From the NCBI GenBank assembly GCA_949294085.1, contig CASFFX010000009.1:23314-87313 (forward strand): a stretch of 64,000 bases of DNA, in the 5' to 3' direction. The notes under the pieces are model-generated. The model was given only the letters and a program-made list of their open reading frames with translations, was not told the DNA's origin and searched no databases. Shown here piece after piece: positions 34,059 to 41,915 of this stretch (within the stretch, counting starts at the first letter, position 1; each line of letters opens with the position of its first letter). A program made the translations under genes and the position numbers. This stretch comes from an uncultured bacterium (lineage in GTDB: Bacteria; Elusimicrobiota; Elusimicrobia; Elusimicrobiales; Elusimicrobiaceae).

Positions 34059-34598
34059 TCAGTCCATCACCTTGGGGAGGCTGGGGTCAAAGTCAAAATA
34101 TTCGTAGGGCGTAAATTCAAACATTTGGGCAATCAGGTTCAGCGGGATGACGGAGGTAATGGTGTTGAAATCCCGCGCGGCGCTGTTGTATTTCTTTTTG
34201 GAGCTTTGCACTTTGCCTTCGGCGTAGATGATGCTTTTTTGCAGTTTGAGGAAATGTTCGTCGTTTTTTAATTCGGGGTGGTGCATGGCGGCGGTGAATA
34301 CTTTTTTGAATTTCTGGGTAATTTCATTTTCCAATTTTACGCGTTCCTGCAGCGAGGTGGTTTTGCGGCAGGCGTCTTTCAAGGCGGAAAGTTCATAAAT
34401 AAACGGCCGCTCCAACTCCGCAAAGGCCGCGGCCGAAAGCGCCAAACTGGGAATTAATTCCGCCCGGTTTTTCATATGATTGTCCAGCTGCTGCCAGGCA
34501 CGGGCGGCCGCCTTGTTGAGTGCGACAAATTTTACATAAGCCAACATCAGCAAAATTACCAGCATGCACATCGCGCCAAACAAAAACCATATGACCAT
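34059..34598 (-). CDS. Second LemA family protein
   Basis: A 179-residue LemA paralog, clearly diverged from the one at 32409. It has the N-terminal anchor (IWFLFGAMCMLVILLMLAYV), then AARAWQQLDNHMKNRAELIPSL, which matches the LemA W..i......R.DLIP.L pattern. KKYNSAARDFNTITSVIPLN corresponds to the conserved FYN..V..YN....FP.N segment. GGAGG sits six bases before ATG 34598, with a TATAAT further up. It is convergent with the LemA-M48 operon and divergent from the sodium/solute symporter. Confidence 0.87.
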   Translation of the reverse strand: MVIWFLFGAMCMLVILLMLAYVKFVALNKAAARAWQQLDNHMKNRAELIPSLALSAAAFAELERPFIYELSALKDACRKTTSLQERVKLENEITQKFKKVFTAAMHHPELKNDEHFLKLQKSIIYAEGKVQSSKKKYNSAARDFNTITSVIPLNLIAQMFEFTPYEYFDFDPSLPKVMD

Positions 34599-34643
34599 AA
34601 TTTGCCTCCGTACCGGTTGACGAACCGACCGATTATAATTACA

Positions 34644-34721
34644 ATGAAAGAAGCGGTTCAGCTACTACACAGTATAATGATTAACCCGAAAGAAATCAAG
34701 AACCGCTGCCGGGCGGGTTAA
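34644..34721 (+). CDS. Possible 25-codon ORF upstream of the symporter gene
   Basis: ATG 34644 lies four bases after a TATAAT (34634-34639) and opens a 25-codon frame beginning MKEAVQLLHSIM and ending RCRAG. It has no ribosome site. It may be a leader peptide, a tiny gene or chance. Confidence 0.2.
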   Translation: MKEAVQLLHSIMINPKEIKNRCRAG

Positions 34722-34791
34722 TTAGACGGGTTCTCAAGTCGTACCGGCGGGTGCCGGGGTTTCATATTCTTTATTTCAAACGGAGGAGTTC
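34673..34791 (+). promoter_or_regulatory. Promoter and structured leader of the sodium/solute symporter gene
   Basis: TATAAT at 34673-34678 is followed by a ~105-base leader containing GC-rich repeats able to pair (GCCGGGCGGGTT, CCGGCGGGTGCCGGGG) before a GGAGGAG ribosome site. It matches no riboswitch class I know. Confidence 0.35.
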
Positions 34792-36390
34792 ATGGTACTG
34801 ACGATAACTTCCTTCGTCGGGTTTACGCTGCTGGTGTTGGGGCTGTCGTATTACTTGACGAGAAAGCAAGATGCTTCCTCCTCGGAAGGCTATTTCTTGG
34901 CCGGAAGAGGATTGACCGGGTGGGTCATTGCGGCTTCGCTGCTATTGACCAACTTGTCCACCGAACAAATGGTGGGATTGAACGGGCAAGGGTATATGTT
35001 CAATATGTCGGGGATTGGCTACGAATTGGGGGCGTCTTTGGCGCTGATTATCGTGGCCTTTTTCTTTTTGCCCCGCTATTTGAAAAAAGGGTATGCCACC
35101 ATCCCGGACTTTGTGGGTGAACGCTACGATTCTGCCACCAAGCAATTCGTGAACTTCCTCTTTTTGGCGGGGTATGTGCTCATCCTGCTGCCCACGGTGC
35201 TGTATTCGGGTGCTATTGGTATGGGCGGTATTTTTAACATCATGGACACGTTTGGCCTTTCCGAAATGACAGCCATTATCATTGTGGTTGTGGCCATCGG
35301 CGTGCTGGGGTGCTTGTACACGATTTTTGGCGGCCTTCGCATTATGGCCATTGCCGATACCTTAAACGGAATCGGGCTCATCTTCGGCGGCTTGATGGTG
35401 CCGCTGTTTGCCCTGGCGTATGTGGGCGGCGGTGATATTTTGGGCGGTTTAACCGAAGTGGTTACGGCCCACCCCGAAAAATTCAACGCCATTGGCGGGC
35501 CAACCGATCCGGTCCCTTTTACCACGATGTTTACGGGGATGTTGCTGGTCAACTTGTTCTATTGGGGCTGCAACCAGACGATTATCCAGCGTGCTTTGGC
35601 CGCTAAAAACCTGAAGGAAGGCCAAAAAGGCTTGTTCCTGGCGGCTATTTTCAAATTGATTGGTCCCATTTACCTGATCATCCCGGGCATTGTGGCGTTC
35701 CACATTTTCCAGGATAACCCCTTGAAAGTGGGCGATATGGCGTATCCGATGCTCGTCAACAAAGTGCTGCCGTTCTATTTAATCGGGTTCTTTGCGGCGG
35801 TGCTGTTCGGTGCTATTTTGAGCTCGTTCAATGCGGCGCTGAACTCGTCTTCCACGCTGTTTATGCTGAACGTGTACAAACCGTTAATTAAACCCACCGC
35901 CACGGATGAAGAACTGGTGCGCAAAGGCAAATACGTGGGGATTGTGCTGGCCATTTTCTCCATGTGCGTGGCCCCGCTGATTGCGATGGCGCCGTCCGGG
36001 CTGTTTAACTACCTGCAGATGGTAAACGGTTTTTACAACGTGCCGATTTTTACGCTGATTATTTTCGGTATGCTTAACAAAACCGCGCCGGCGTGGTCGG
36101 CCAAAGTTACGCTCGTATTCTTTATGGTGGGTTACGGGCTGACGCAGCTGGGGGTCATCAAGACGGATCTGCACTTCTTGCACATCTTGGCCATTTTGTT
36201 TGTGGTGTCGGTGGTATTTATGTACATTACCGGCAAATTGTGGCCGGCCCCGAACCGCTACGACGATGGAAAAGATTTGAACATCGTAGATACCACCCCG
36301 TGGAATTTGCGCGTCGTGGTCAGCGTGGCGATTGTGCTGTGCGTGTTTGGCCTGTATGTGCTGTTTTCCAAGGCGGGAATCGGCGCGTAA
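34792..36390 (+). CDS. Sodium/solute symporter, SSS (SLC5) family
   Basis: A 532-residue membrane carrier with about fourteen hydrophobic segments. The family features are GYFLAGRGLTGWVIAASLLL, TNLSTEQMVGLNGQGY, then ATIPDFVGERYDS and FGAILSSFNAALNSSSTLF. The vSGLT-like branch, which imports sugars with sodium, fits best, but substrates in this family vary and none is proved. AACGGAGGAG precedes ATG 34792. It is alone on its transcript, with a terminator after it. Confidence 0.9.
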   Translation: MVLTITSFVGFTLLVLGLSYYLTRKQDASSSEGYFLAGRGLTGWVIAASLLLTNLSTEQMVGLNGQGYMFNMSGIGYELGASLALIIVAFFFLPRYLKKGYATIPDFVGERYDSATKQFVNFLFLAGYVLILLPTVLYSGAIGMGGIFNIMDTFGLSEMTAIIIVVVAIGVLGCLYTIFGGLRIMAIADTLNGIGLIFGGLMVPLFALAYVGGGDILGGLTEVVTAHPEKFNAIGGPTDPVPFTTMFTGMLLVNLFYWGCNQTIIQRALAAKNLKEGQKGLFLAAIFKLIGPIYLIIPGIVAFHIFQDNPLKVGDMAYPMLVNKVLPFYLIGFFAAVLFGAILSSFNAALNSSSTLFMLNVYKPLIKPTATDEELVRKGKYVGIVLAIFSMCVAPLIAMAPSGLFNYLQMVNGFYNVPIFTLIIFGMLNKTAPAWSAKVTLVFFMVGYGLTQLGVIKTDLHFLHILAILFVVSVVFMYITGKLWPAPNRYDDGKDLNIVDTTPWNLRVVVSVAIVLCVFGLYVLFSKAGIGA

Positions 36391-36409
36391 CGAAGCAGGC
36401 TCTTTTTCA

Positions 36410-36438
36410 CAGGCGGGAATTCTGTTCCCGCCTGTTTT
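36410..36438 (+). terminator. Terminator after the symporter gene
   Basis: CAGGCGGGAA TTCTG TTCCCGCCTG stem followed by TTTTG. Confidence 0.85.
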
Positions 36439-36489
36439 GTTTGTAGGGGGAAAAACTTGTTATAATAACTAAACGGAGGAACTCCTTTT

Positions 36490-37341
36490 ATGAACGAAAA
36501 CCGCATTAACATTATGGAAGCCCCGCAAGCGCCGGCCCCTGCCCCGGTGGAAACGCCGAAGGTGGAATATGCGTCGGTGTCGGAACGGTTTGTAGCGTTA
36601 TTAATTGACTACGGCGTCGTGTTTATCCCGACGCAGTTGGTGGCGCGGCTGCTGCTCAAAATTTTCGGCCCCGTAACGGAACTGTGGCAGATTGTGGCGG
36701 TTTTCGCTGGGATTAACCTGGTGTTTGTTTTGTATGAAACGATTTTTTCGTGCTCGGACCGGGTAACCCTGGGCAAAGCCTTGGTGGGGATTGCGGTCGT
36801 CAAAAAAGATTTAAGTGGGCCGCTTTCTTTCCCGCGGGCTTTTTTGCGGGCGATTGGATATTACATTAGTGCGGCCATTTTGATGTGTGGGTTTTTGATG
36901 TCCTTTTTTGACGACCGCCGCCGCGCCTTGCAGGATTATTTGGGCGGCAGCGTGGTTGTGCAAATCCGCCAGCGGGGCTGGGGGGAACGGCTGTTCGTAC
37001 GTTTGTTGGGTACGGTGCTGTTGCTGGCTTTTGCGTGGACGGCCTATTCCCAATTTTTTGGCGGCGGGTCCATTACGCGGGATTTTTATGTCCGCCGCGC
37101 CAATGAACATTTGGGGAAAATCGCCATTTTGGAAGAAACCCACCGCGCGCTGTATGGCACTTATACCAACGATTTGTTGCGTTTGTCGTTGTTGTCCGGC
37201 GATCCGGTACAGTTCCAGCGGGATACGCAAAAAGCGCTCTATCGCAAAGGATTCAAAATCGGGGTTCAGGGCGACTCGTATAAAATCTCTGCCCAGGCGC
37301 AGGACGCTCAGCACACGCCGGTGTATTGGTCGTCTAAATAA
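36490..37341 (+). CDS. RDD family membrane protein with pilin-like C-terminal domain
   Basis: A 283-residue protein. After a Pro/Ala-rich start, residues ~27-160 form an RDD domain with three membrane segments (RFVALLIDYGVVFIP, RVTLGKALVGIAVVKKD, DDRRRALQDYLGG). A fourth hydrophobic segment (LFVRLLGTVLLLAFAWTAY) is followed by a soluble domain of ~85 residues: NEHLGKIAILEETHRALYGT, YTNDLLRLSLLSGDP and YKISAQAQDAQHTPVYW. This last part looks like the globular part of pilin/pseudopilin proteins (helix, YTnDl, beta strands). RDD proteins are poorly understood and some are proposed transporters. GGAGGAACTCC precedes the start. Confidence 0.8.
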   Translation: MNENRINIMEAPQAPAPAPVETPKVEYASVSERFVALLIDYGVVFIPTQLVARLLLKIFGPVTELWQIVAVFAGINLVFVLYETIFSCSDRVTLGKALVGIAVVKKDLSGPLSFPRAFLRAIGYYISAAILMCGFLMSFFDDRRRALQDYLGGSVVVQIRQRGWGERLFVRLLGTVLLLAFAWTAYSQFFGGGSITRDFYVRRANEHLGKIAILEETHRALYGTYTNDLLRLSLLSGDPVQFQRDTQKALYRKGFKIGVQGDSYKISAQAQDAQHTPVYWSSK

Positions 37342-37360
37342 AGCCGTTTCTTTTTGCTTA

Positions 37361-37387
37361 CGCCGAAGCAGCCGCTTCGGCGTTTTT
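37361..37387 (+). terminator. Terminator after the RDD gene
   Basis: CGCCGAAG CAGC CTTCGGCG-type stem with a T-run. Confidence 0.8.
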
Positions 37388-37399
37388 ATTTGGAAGAAT

Positions 37400-37430
37400 A
37401 AAAAATCCCCGGCGGTTCGGCCGGGGATTT
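37400..37430 (-). terminator. Terminator of the psd-pssA operon
   Basis: ATCCCCGGC GGTTC GGCCGGGGAT stem; the minus strand continues into a T-run. Confidence 0.8.
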
Positions 37431-37446
37431 GGGTAAGTGTAAAGGC

Positions 37447-38259
37447 TTATTTTTCTACTTTAATTCCTCGGAAAGCCCGGTACAGCACCGCCAGCAGCCC
37501 GAAAATTACATACAGCGAAAATACAATAAAGATAACGTCCTGCGGAAAGCGAATTAGCATCACCACCAAAAATACAATCAGCAGAAGCGTCCATACGCTT
37601 AGGCGTTTTTCGCGTTTGGTTTTGAAGGCGGCATACGGAATATTGGACACCATTAACAGCGACAACACCAACATCGCAAACCAAACAAAATTATACAAAT
37701 GCGGCAAATACACCGTTAACAAGCGCAGGTTGCGCCCGCCCATTTCGCCCACCATAATACTGTACGAAATGGCAAACGAAGCCAATAACGCCGCCGGCGC
37801 CGGAACCGGCAGTCCGGAGAAATATTTTTTGGACCCTTCCCCCGCATGGGCCATGGCGTTAAATTTGGCCAAGCGCAATACGCCAAAGCAGGTGTACACG
37901 CACGCGATGGTGGCTCCCCACAGCGGCTGGGTATGCAGTACAAAGAAATACATCAGTAATGCCGGGGCCGTGCAGAAGGAAACGGCGTCCGCCAGCGAAT
38001 CCATTTCCACCCCAAAGTCGCTCTCGGCGTCCAACAGGCGGGCAATACGCCCGTCAAACATATCAAACACCGCCGCGGCCAAAATTAACCACCCCGCCTG
38101 GGCAAAGTTTCCGCGTGCGGAAGCCAAAATGGAAAAAAATCCGCACGCCAAATTTCCCAGCGTAAACAACGAGGGGGCCGTCATCGCACCGGTGTGTTTT
38201 AGTTTTTCAACGACTTTCGTTTCTTTGTTTTCCTCTTGCATAGGAGCCTCTATTTCCAC
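37447..38259 (-). CDS. pssA: CDP-diacylglycerol-serine O-phosphatidyltransferase
   Basis: A 270-residue membrane enzyme of the CDP-alcohol phosphatidyltransferase family, making phosphatidylserine. The CDP-AP motif (DG..AR, eight residues, G, three, D, three, D) is complete: DMFDGRIARLLD followed by FGVEMDSLAD. About eight hydrophobic segments follow. This is the membrane-bound PssA type (Bacillus-like), not the E. coli type. ATG 38259 overlaps the psd stop; ATG 38241 is an alternative. The product is the substrate of Psd, encoded just upstream. Confidence 0.94.
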   Translation of the reverse strand: MEIEAPMQEENKETKVVEKLKHTGAMTAPSLFTLGNLACGFFSILASARGNFAQAGWLILAAAVFDMFDGRIARLLDAESDFGVEMDSLADAVSFCTAPALLMYFFVLHTQPLWGATIACVYTCFGVLRLAKFNAMAHAGEGSKKYFSGLPVPAPAALLASFAISYSIMVGEMGGRNLRLLTVYLPHLYNFVWFAMLVLSLLMVSNIPYAAFKTKREKRLSVWTLLLIVFLVVMLIRFPQDVIFIVFSLYVIFGLLAVLYRAFRGIKVEK

Positions 38260-38918
38260 AAACCAAGCACCGTAATTCCGCCTTGCACTTTTTGGCCTTC
38301 TTTTACCAAAATGCGCACGGCGTTTTTAGGCAGATACACCGCCACTTGCGAACCGAAACGTACCAGGCCCAAGTGTCCGCCGATTTTGACTTCCTGCCCG
38401 GGTTTTACCCAGCACTCTATGCGGCGGGCGATGGCGCCGGTAATTTGTTCCACGTGGGCAAATTTGGCGGGGTCGCCGTTTTTGAATAACTGAATTAAAT
38501 TGCGTTCGTTTTTGTCTGCCGCCGGGTTGTTGGCAAAGAGGAAGGTTCCTTTGTGGTAGAAAATTTCCCCCGTTTTGCCGCTGACGGTGGAGCGCTGGAT
38601 GTGCACGTCAAAGATAGAAAGAAAAATGCGGATTACCACGGAGTTGGGGTCCTCTTCGGTTTTGATGGACAGCACCGTACCGTCCGCCGGGCAGGCGATT
38701 TCATCGTCGGCAAATACGGTTTCGCGTTTCGGATCGCGGAAGAAATACGCGCAAAAACAGCCGACCAGCAGGCACAATACGCCCAAAGTGCGCAAATCAA
38801 AAAACAAAAACACCGCCGCCGCGGCTACCGCGATGGCAAAAAATTTAAGACCTAAGGGCAACACGGTGCCCACCCAATCAAAACATTTGGAAAGTGTGCG
38901 GTTGATGTCTTCTAACAT
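38250..38918 (-). CDS. psd: Phosphatidylserine decarboxylase
   Basis: A 222-residue Psd of the short class with an N-terminal hydrophobic pair. The pro-enzyme cuts itself at the Gly-Ser in LVRFGSQVAVYLP (near residue 186), producing the pyruvoyl group at the new N-terminus of the alpha chain. DVHIQRSTVSGKTGEI and YFFRDPKRE are typical. It decarboxylates phosphatidylserine to phosphatidylethanolamine. ATG 38918 begins the conserved part; the longer frame runs into the tRNA-Leu region and is rejected. It is first in the psd-pssA operon. Confidence 0.94.
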   Translation of the reverse strand: MLEDINRTLSKCFDWVGTVLPLGLKFFAIAVAAAAVFLFFDLRTLGVLCLLVGCFCAYFFRDPKRETVFADDEIACPADGTVLSIKTEEDPNSVVIRIFLSIFDVHIQRSTVSGKTGEIFYHKGTFLFANNPAADKNERNLIQLFKNGDPAKFAHVEQITGAIARRIECWVKPGQEVKIGGHLGLVRFGSQVAVYLPKNAVRILVKEGQKVQGGITVLGLWK

Positions 38919-38958
38919 AGTTCTATACTGGTGGGTTTGATTAAATGGCAGGAATAAG

Positions 38959-39041
38959 TGGGCAGGGGGGGACTTGAACCCCCACGACCTTGCGGTCAAC
39001 AGATTTTAAGTCTGTCGCGTCTGCCATTCCGCCACCAGCCC
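38959..39041 (-). tRNA. tRNA-Leu (TAA)
   Basis: Read on the minus strand, the D-arm is GCGGAATGGCAGACGC, the anticodon stem CAGAC/GTCTG-type encloses TAA, and a long variable arm GACCGCAAGGTC marks class II. The T-arm is GGGGG-TTCAAGT-CCCCC. The acceptor strands GGGCTGG and CCTGCCC leave one T-T mismatch at the fifth pair. The discriminator is A; CCA is not encoded. Confidence 0.92.
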
Positions 39042-39106
39042 TCTTATAGATTTATTTTAACAAAAAAACGCGTCCTTTGCACTTTATTTTGCTTCGGGCG
39101 GTGCGG

Positions 39107-39517
39107 CTATTTGTCAAAGGTTTTTAACCCGTTGTAAAATTTGCGGCAGAACAGGGTTTTTACCCCCAGTTCTTTCAACGATTGCTGCAGTTGGCGGTCG
39201 TCCGTTACGGCAATGACGCGGGTGCCGCTTTGGCTTAAAAAATCGGCGCGTTCGTAGATAATTTGGTCGGCGGAGTCCTCTTCCGAGAACGAAATGTGCA
39301 CGCCCCCGCGGTACAACGGGCCGACGGGGCGGAAGGAGCCGTCAAAAATTACTTCATAGCGGTGCATGGCGTAGTGTTCGTCTTGCGAGATTTCGCTTAA
39401 AAAATCAAGAAAATCCGCCGTTACGTCCTCTTCCGAGCGGGCAAACTCGTACAAAAAACTCCGCACCAGGTTTAGCCCGTCAATTAAATAGACAGTAGGT
39501 TTGGTGGTCCGATACAT
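39107..39517 (-). CDS. NYN-domain (YacP-like) ribonuclease
   Basis: A 136-residue PIN-like nuclease of the NYN/YacP family. The acidic active-site residues are visible in VYLIDGLNLVRS, EVIFDGSF, EEDSADQIIYERADF and VIAVTDDRQLQ. Relatives include Bacillus Rae1, a ribosome-associated mRNA endonuclease, but the target here is unknown. ATG 39517 has AAAGG nine bases upstream and begins the domain. It sits between tRNA-Leu and the divergent tmRNA gene. Confidence 0.87.
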   Translation of the reverse strand: MYRTTKPTVYLIDGLNLVRSFLYEFARSEEDVTADFLDFLSEISQDEHYAMHRYEVIFDGSFRPVGPLYRGGVHISFSEEDSADQIIYERADFLSQSGTRVIAVTDDRQLQQSLKELGVKTLFCRKFYNGLKTFDK

Positions 39518-39543
39518 AATCGTATTGCCTTTGCTTCGCAAAA

Positions 39544-39571
39544 TTGTTATAAGAAAATGATACAATATAAT
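39544..39571 (+). promoter_or_regulatory. Promoter of ssrA
   Basis: TTGTTA (39544-39549), a 16-base spacer and TATAAT (39566-39571). Transcription would start ~36 bases before the mature 5' end, implying RNase P processing. Confidence 0.55.
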
Positions 39572-39614
39572 GCTAATTTACAGGAAGCGCTCTTTGACAA
39601 TTTCCGTATGTAAC

Positions 39615-39958
39615 GGGGGTGTAATAGATTCGACGGGTATCTGTTGCCGCCCGGGAGCAAGTGCCGGTTGGCCAGGCCGGCTAAAATAGGGCCAAAAAAA
39701 TAACTAACGACAATCAAGTCGCTTGGGCTAACGCTTAGTCCCACCGCGCCTTTGGTGTCTTCCATACGCTAAAGGACCGCGGTTATTATATGGAATGCGG
39801 CAAAGCGGGCGCGGTTCGTCCGGCTTTGCCTAAGACACACGAACCAAACCGCAGGCGTGCCGCTTCGCGCTTAGCTTGCGGTTCACTCAGCGAAGCTAAA
39901 CTTGTAGGGCCCGGTTGGAGAAGATGTTCGGACGGGGGTGCGAATCCCCCCACCTCCA
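39615..39958 (+). ncRNA. ssrA: tmRNA (SsrA)
   Basis: A one-piece tmRNA of 344 bases that rescues stalled ribosomes. The 5' GGGGGTG pairs with 3' CACCTCC, giving the tRNA-like acceptor. The conserved TAATAGATTCGACGGG follows the 5' end and the T-arm is GGGGG-TGCGAAT-CCCCC. CCA is not encoded. The tag frame runs from an ACT resume codon (39703) to TAG (39736-39738) and reads TNDNQVAWANA. It lacks the usual A(L/V)AA ending. Pseudoknot-forming GC-rich segments fill the middle. Confidence 0.95.
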
Positions 39959-40072
39959 CTTTTTTATAGGGCAGTTTGGCGCGGGGGGTGAAATAAAAAC
40001 GCCCCAAGCCGTGTTACAAAGTGTACGGAAATTGCGAGGCAGACGGATTTTATCTTTGGAACGGGAGAGTGT

Positions 40073-41482
40073 ATGGCAGCTGAGATTAAGTTCGGAACCG
40101 ACGGTTGGAGAGGCATCATTGCGTGGGACTTTACTTTTGAAAACGTGCGTCGCGTGGCGCAGGCGCTGGCCGATTACATCAACGAAAACGCTCCGAGCGG
40201 AGAGGACGGCAAAATGCCGAAAATTTTTGTCGGTTATGACCGGCGTTTTATGTCGGATTTGTTCGCAGCCGACATTGCAAGCATTTTCCGCTCCAATAAA
40301 ATAGACGTTACGCTTTCCTCGTGCCCGATTTCTACCCCGGTGGCGGCGTGCCTGAGCTTAAGCCGATTTTGGATGAGCATTATGGTAACCGCCAGCCACA
40401 ATCCGGCCCACTATAACGGCATCAAAATCAAGCTGGCGGGCGGGTCGGCCTCTTCGCGCGTAACGAAAGAAGTGGAGGAATTTTTGGACCAAAATTCCGT
40501 TTTGTTCCTCTATGGGCAAAAAGCCGAACAGAAAGATTTGACCGATGTTTATTTCAAATACGTTGCCGCACACGCAAACACCACCAAGCTGAAAACGTTC
40601 AAGTCCAAGGTGGTGATTGACTACATGAACGGCGCGGCGGCCGGCTATTTGGAAAAATTTATTCCCGCCAAACAGGTAATTGCACTGCGGACGGAACACG
40701 ACCCCACCTTTAGCGCGGGGCAGCCGGAACCGGTGGAAAAGAACCTGGCCGCGCTGAAAAAAACCGTTACGGAAAAAAAGGCCGCCTTGGGCATTGCTTT
40801 TGACGGCGACGGCGACCGGGTGGCCCTGGTGGACGAAAAAGGCACTTACCTCACGCCGTGCATGGTGGCGGCGGTGCTGTGCAATTATTTGGTGAAATAC
40901 AAAAAGCTGAAAGGCAAAATCGTGCAGACCGTTTCTATGGGGTATTTGCTTAAGCGCATTGCCCGCAAGTATGAAATGCTGTTTGAAGAAGTGGGTGTAG
41001 GATTTAAGAACGTGGCCGAAAGGATGAATTTGGACGATGTGGCTTTCGGCGTGGAAGAATCGGGCGGGTTTGCCTGGAAAGGAAATCTGCCGGACCGCGA
41101 CGGCCTGACGGTGGCGTTGGCGTTCTTGGGCATTATGGCAGCCAGCGGCAAAAAAGCCAGCGAGCTGTGCGCCGCCGTAGCGCAGGAGTATGGGGCGTCG
41201 GTCTATATGCGGCGGGACTTGCCGATTGCCAAACCGGTGGACAAAGCCGTTATGGCCGAAAAACTGCGCAAAAAACTGCCCAAAAAAATCAATGGCCGCC
41301 GGATTGCCGAAACGTTGACGTTTGACGGGCTGAAGATTATTTTTGAAAATGACGAATGGCTGCTGCTGCGCCCCTCGGGCACGGAGCCGCTGCTGCGCGT
41401 GTATGCCGAAACGGCCACCAAAAAAGACACGCAGGCCCTGTTGGATTTTGGGGAGAAATTACTGGCCCCTTATCAGAAATAG
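40073..41482 (+). CDS. Phosphoglucomutase/phosphomannomutase
   Basis: A 469-residue alpha-D-phosphohexomutase. The start KFGTDGWRG is typical. The phosphoserine loop is VTASHNPAHYNG near residue 106, the metal loop AFDGDGDRVALVD near 243, the sugar loop FGVEESGGFAW near 328 and the phosphate loop LRPSGTEPLLRVY near 432. The fold and length fit ManB/PGM enzymes acting on mannose or glucose phosphates, so it supplies sugar nucleotides. GGGAGAG precedes ATG 40073. A receiver gene follows after 9 bases. Confidence 0.92.
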   Translation: MAAEIKFGTDGWRGIIAWDFTFENVRRVAQALADYINENAPSGEDGKMPKIFVGYDRRFMSDLFAADIASIFRSNKIDVTLSSCPISTPVAACLSLSRFWMSIMVTASHNPAHYNGIKIKLAGGSASSRVTKEVEEFLDQNSVLFLYGQKAEQKDLTDVYFKYVAAHANTTKLKTFKSKVVIDYMNGAAAGYLEKFIPAKQVIALRTEHDPTFSAGQPEPVEKNLAALKKTVTEKKAALGIAFDGDGDRVALVDEKGTYLTPCMVAAVLCNYLVKYKKLKGKIVQTVSMGYLLKRIARKYEMLFEEVGVGFKNVAERMNLDDVAFGVEESGGFAWKGNLPDRDGLTVALAFLGIMAASGKKASELCAAVAQEYGASVYMRRDLPIAKPVDKAVMAEKLRKKLPKKINGRRIAETLTFDGLKIIFENDEWLLLRPSGTEPLLRVYAETATKKDTQALLDFGEKLLAPYQK

Positions 41483-41491
41483 AGGATTTTC

Positions 41492-41851
41492 ATGTTAAAA
41501 ATAGCATTAGTAGATGATTCCATAATTTTGCGTTCGGCCATCAAGAACGTGCTGGAATCGTCTGGTTTTGAAGTGGCGTTTGAAGCGGGAGGATCGGCCG
41601 AGCTGTTTTCCAAGCTGGACGGAAGCGGCGTGGGGCTGATTTTGCTGGACATTTTTTTCCCGACGGAAAACGGCTTGGATATTTTGGCTAAGCTCAAAAA
41701 ACATATGCCGCAGGTAAAAGTGCTGATTGTAACCGGCCTTCGCCAGGATACCATTTTGGCCGAGGCGCAGCGGCTGGGGGCGGACGGCGTGCTGTACAAG
41801 CCGTTTGATACCGATGAGCTCCTTTCCGCCATAGACCGGCTGACGCATTAA
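41492..41851 (+). CDS. Single-domain response regulator (CheY-like)
   Basis: A 119-residue stand-alone receiver. The acidic pocket is ALVDDSIILRSA, the phospho-acceptor Asp is in LILLDIFFP, the Thr switch is in LIVTGL and the lysine is in LYKPFD. There is no output domain. No chemotaxis or kinase genes are adjacent, and it shares a transcript with the phosphohexomutase nine bases upstream. Its partner is unknown; pilus-related or c-di-GMP signalling is possible but unsupported. Confidence 0.9.
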   Translation: MLKIALVDDSIILRSAIKNVLESSGFEVAFEAGGSAELFSKLDGSGVGLILLDIFFPTENGLDILAKLKKHMPQVKVLIVTGLRQDTILAEAQRLGADGVLYKPFDTDELLSAIDRLTH

Positions 41852-41864
41852 CTGTTTTTGCCTT

Positions 41865-41901
41865 AAAAAACCCGCCCGGCATTTTGCCGGGCGGGTTTTT
41901 T
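41865..41901. terminator. Bidirectional terminator
   Basis: AAACCCGCCCGGC ATTTT GCCGGGCGGGTTT stem between the receiver gene and the convergent Lpt operon. Confidence 0.88.
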
Positions 41902-41915
41902 GTATGGGAAAGCGG

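Noticed and set aside
36908..38275. 455-codon frame crossing the end of the RDD gene and all of pssA in antisense
   Set aside because: It spans two terminators and overlaps two well-supported genes; composition is Cys/Arg/Ser-rich as expected by chance.
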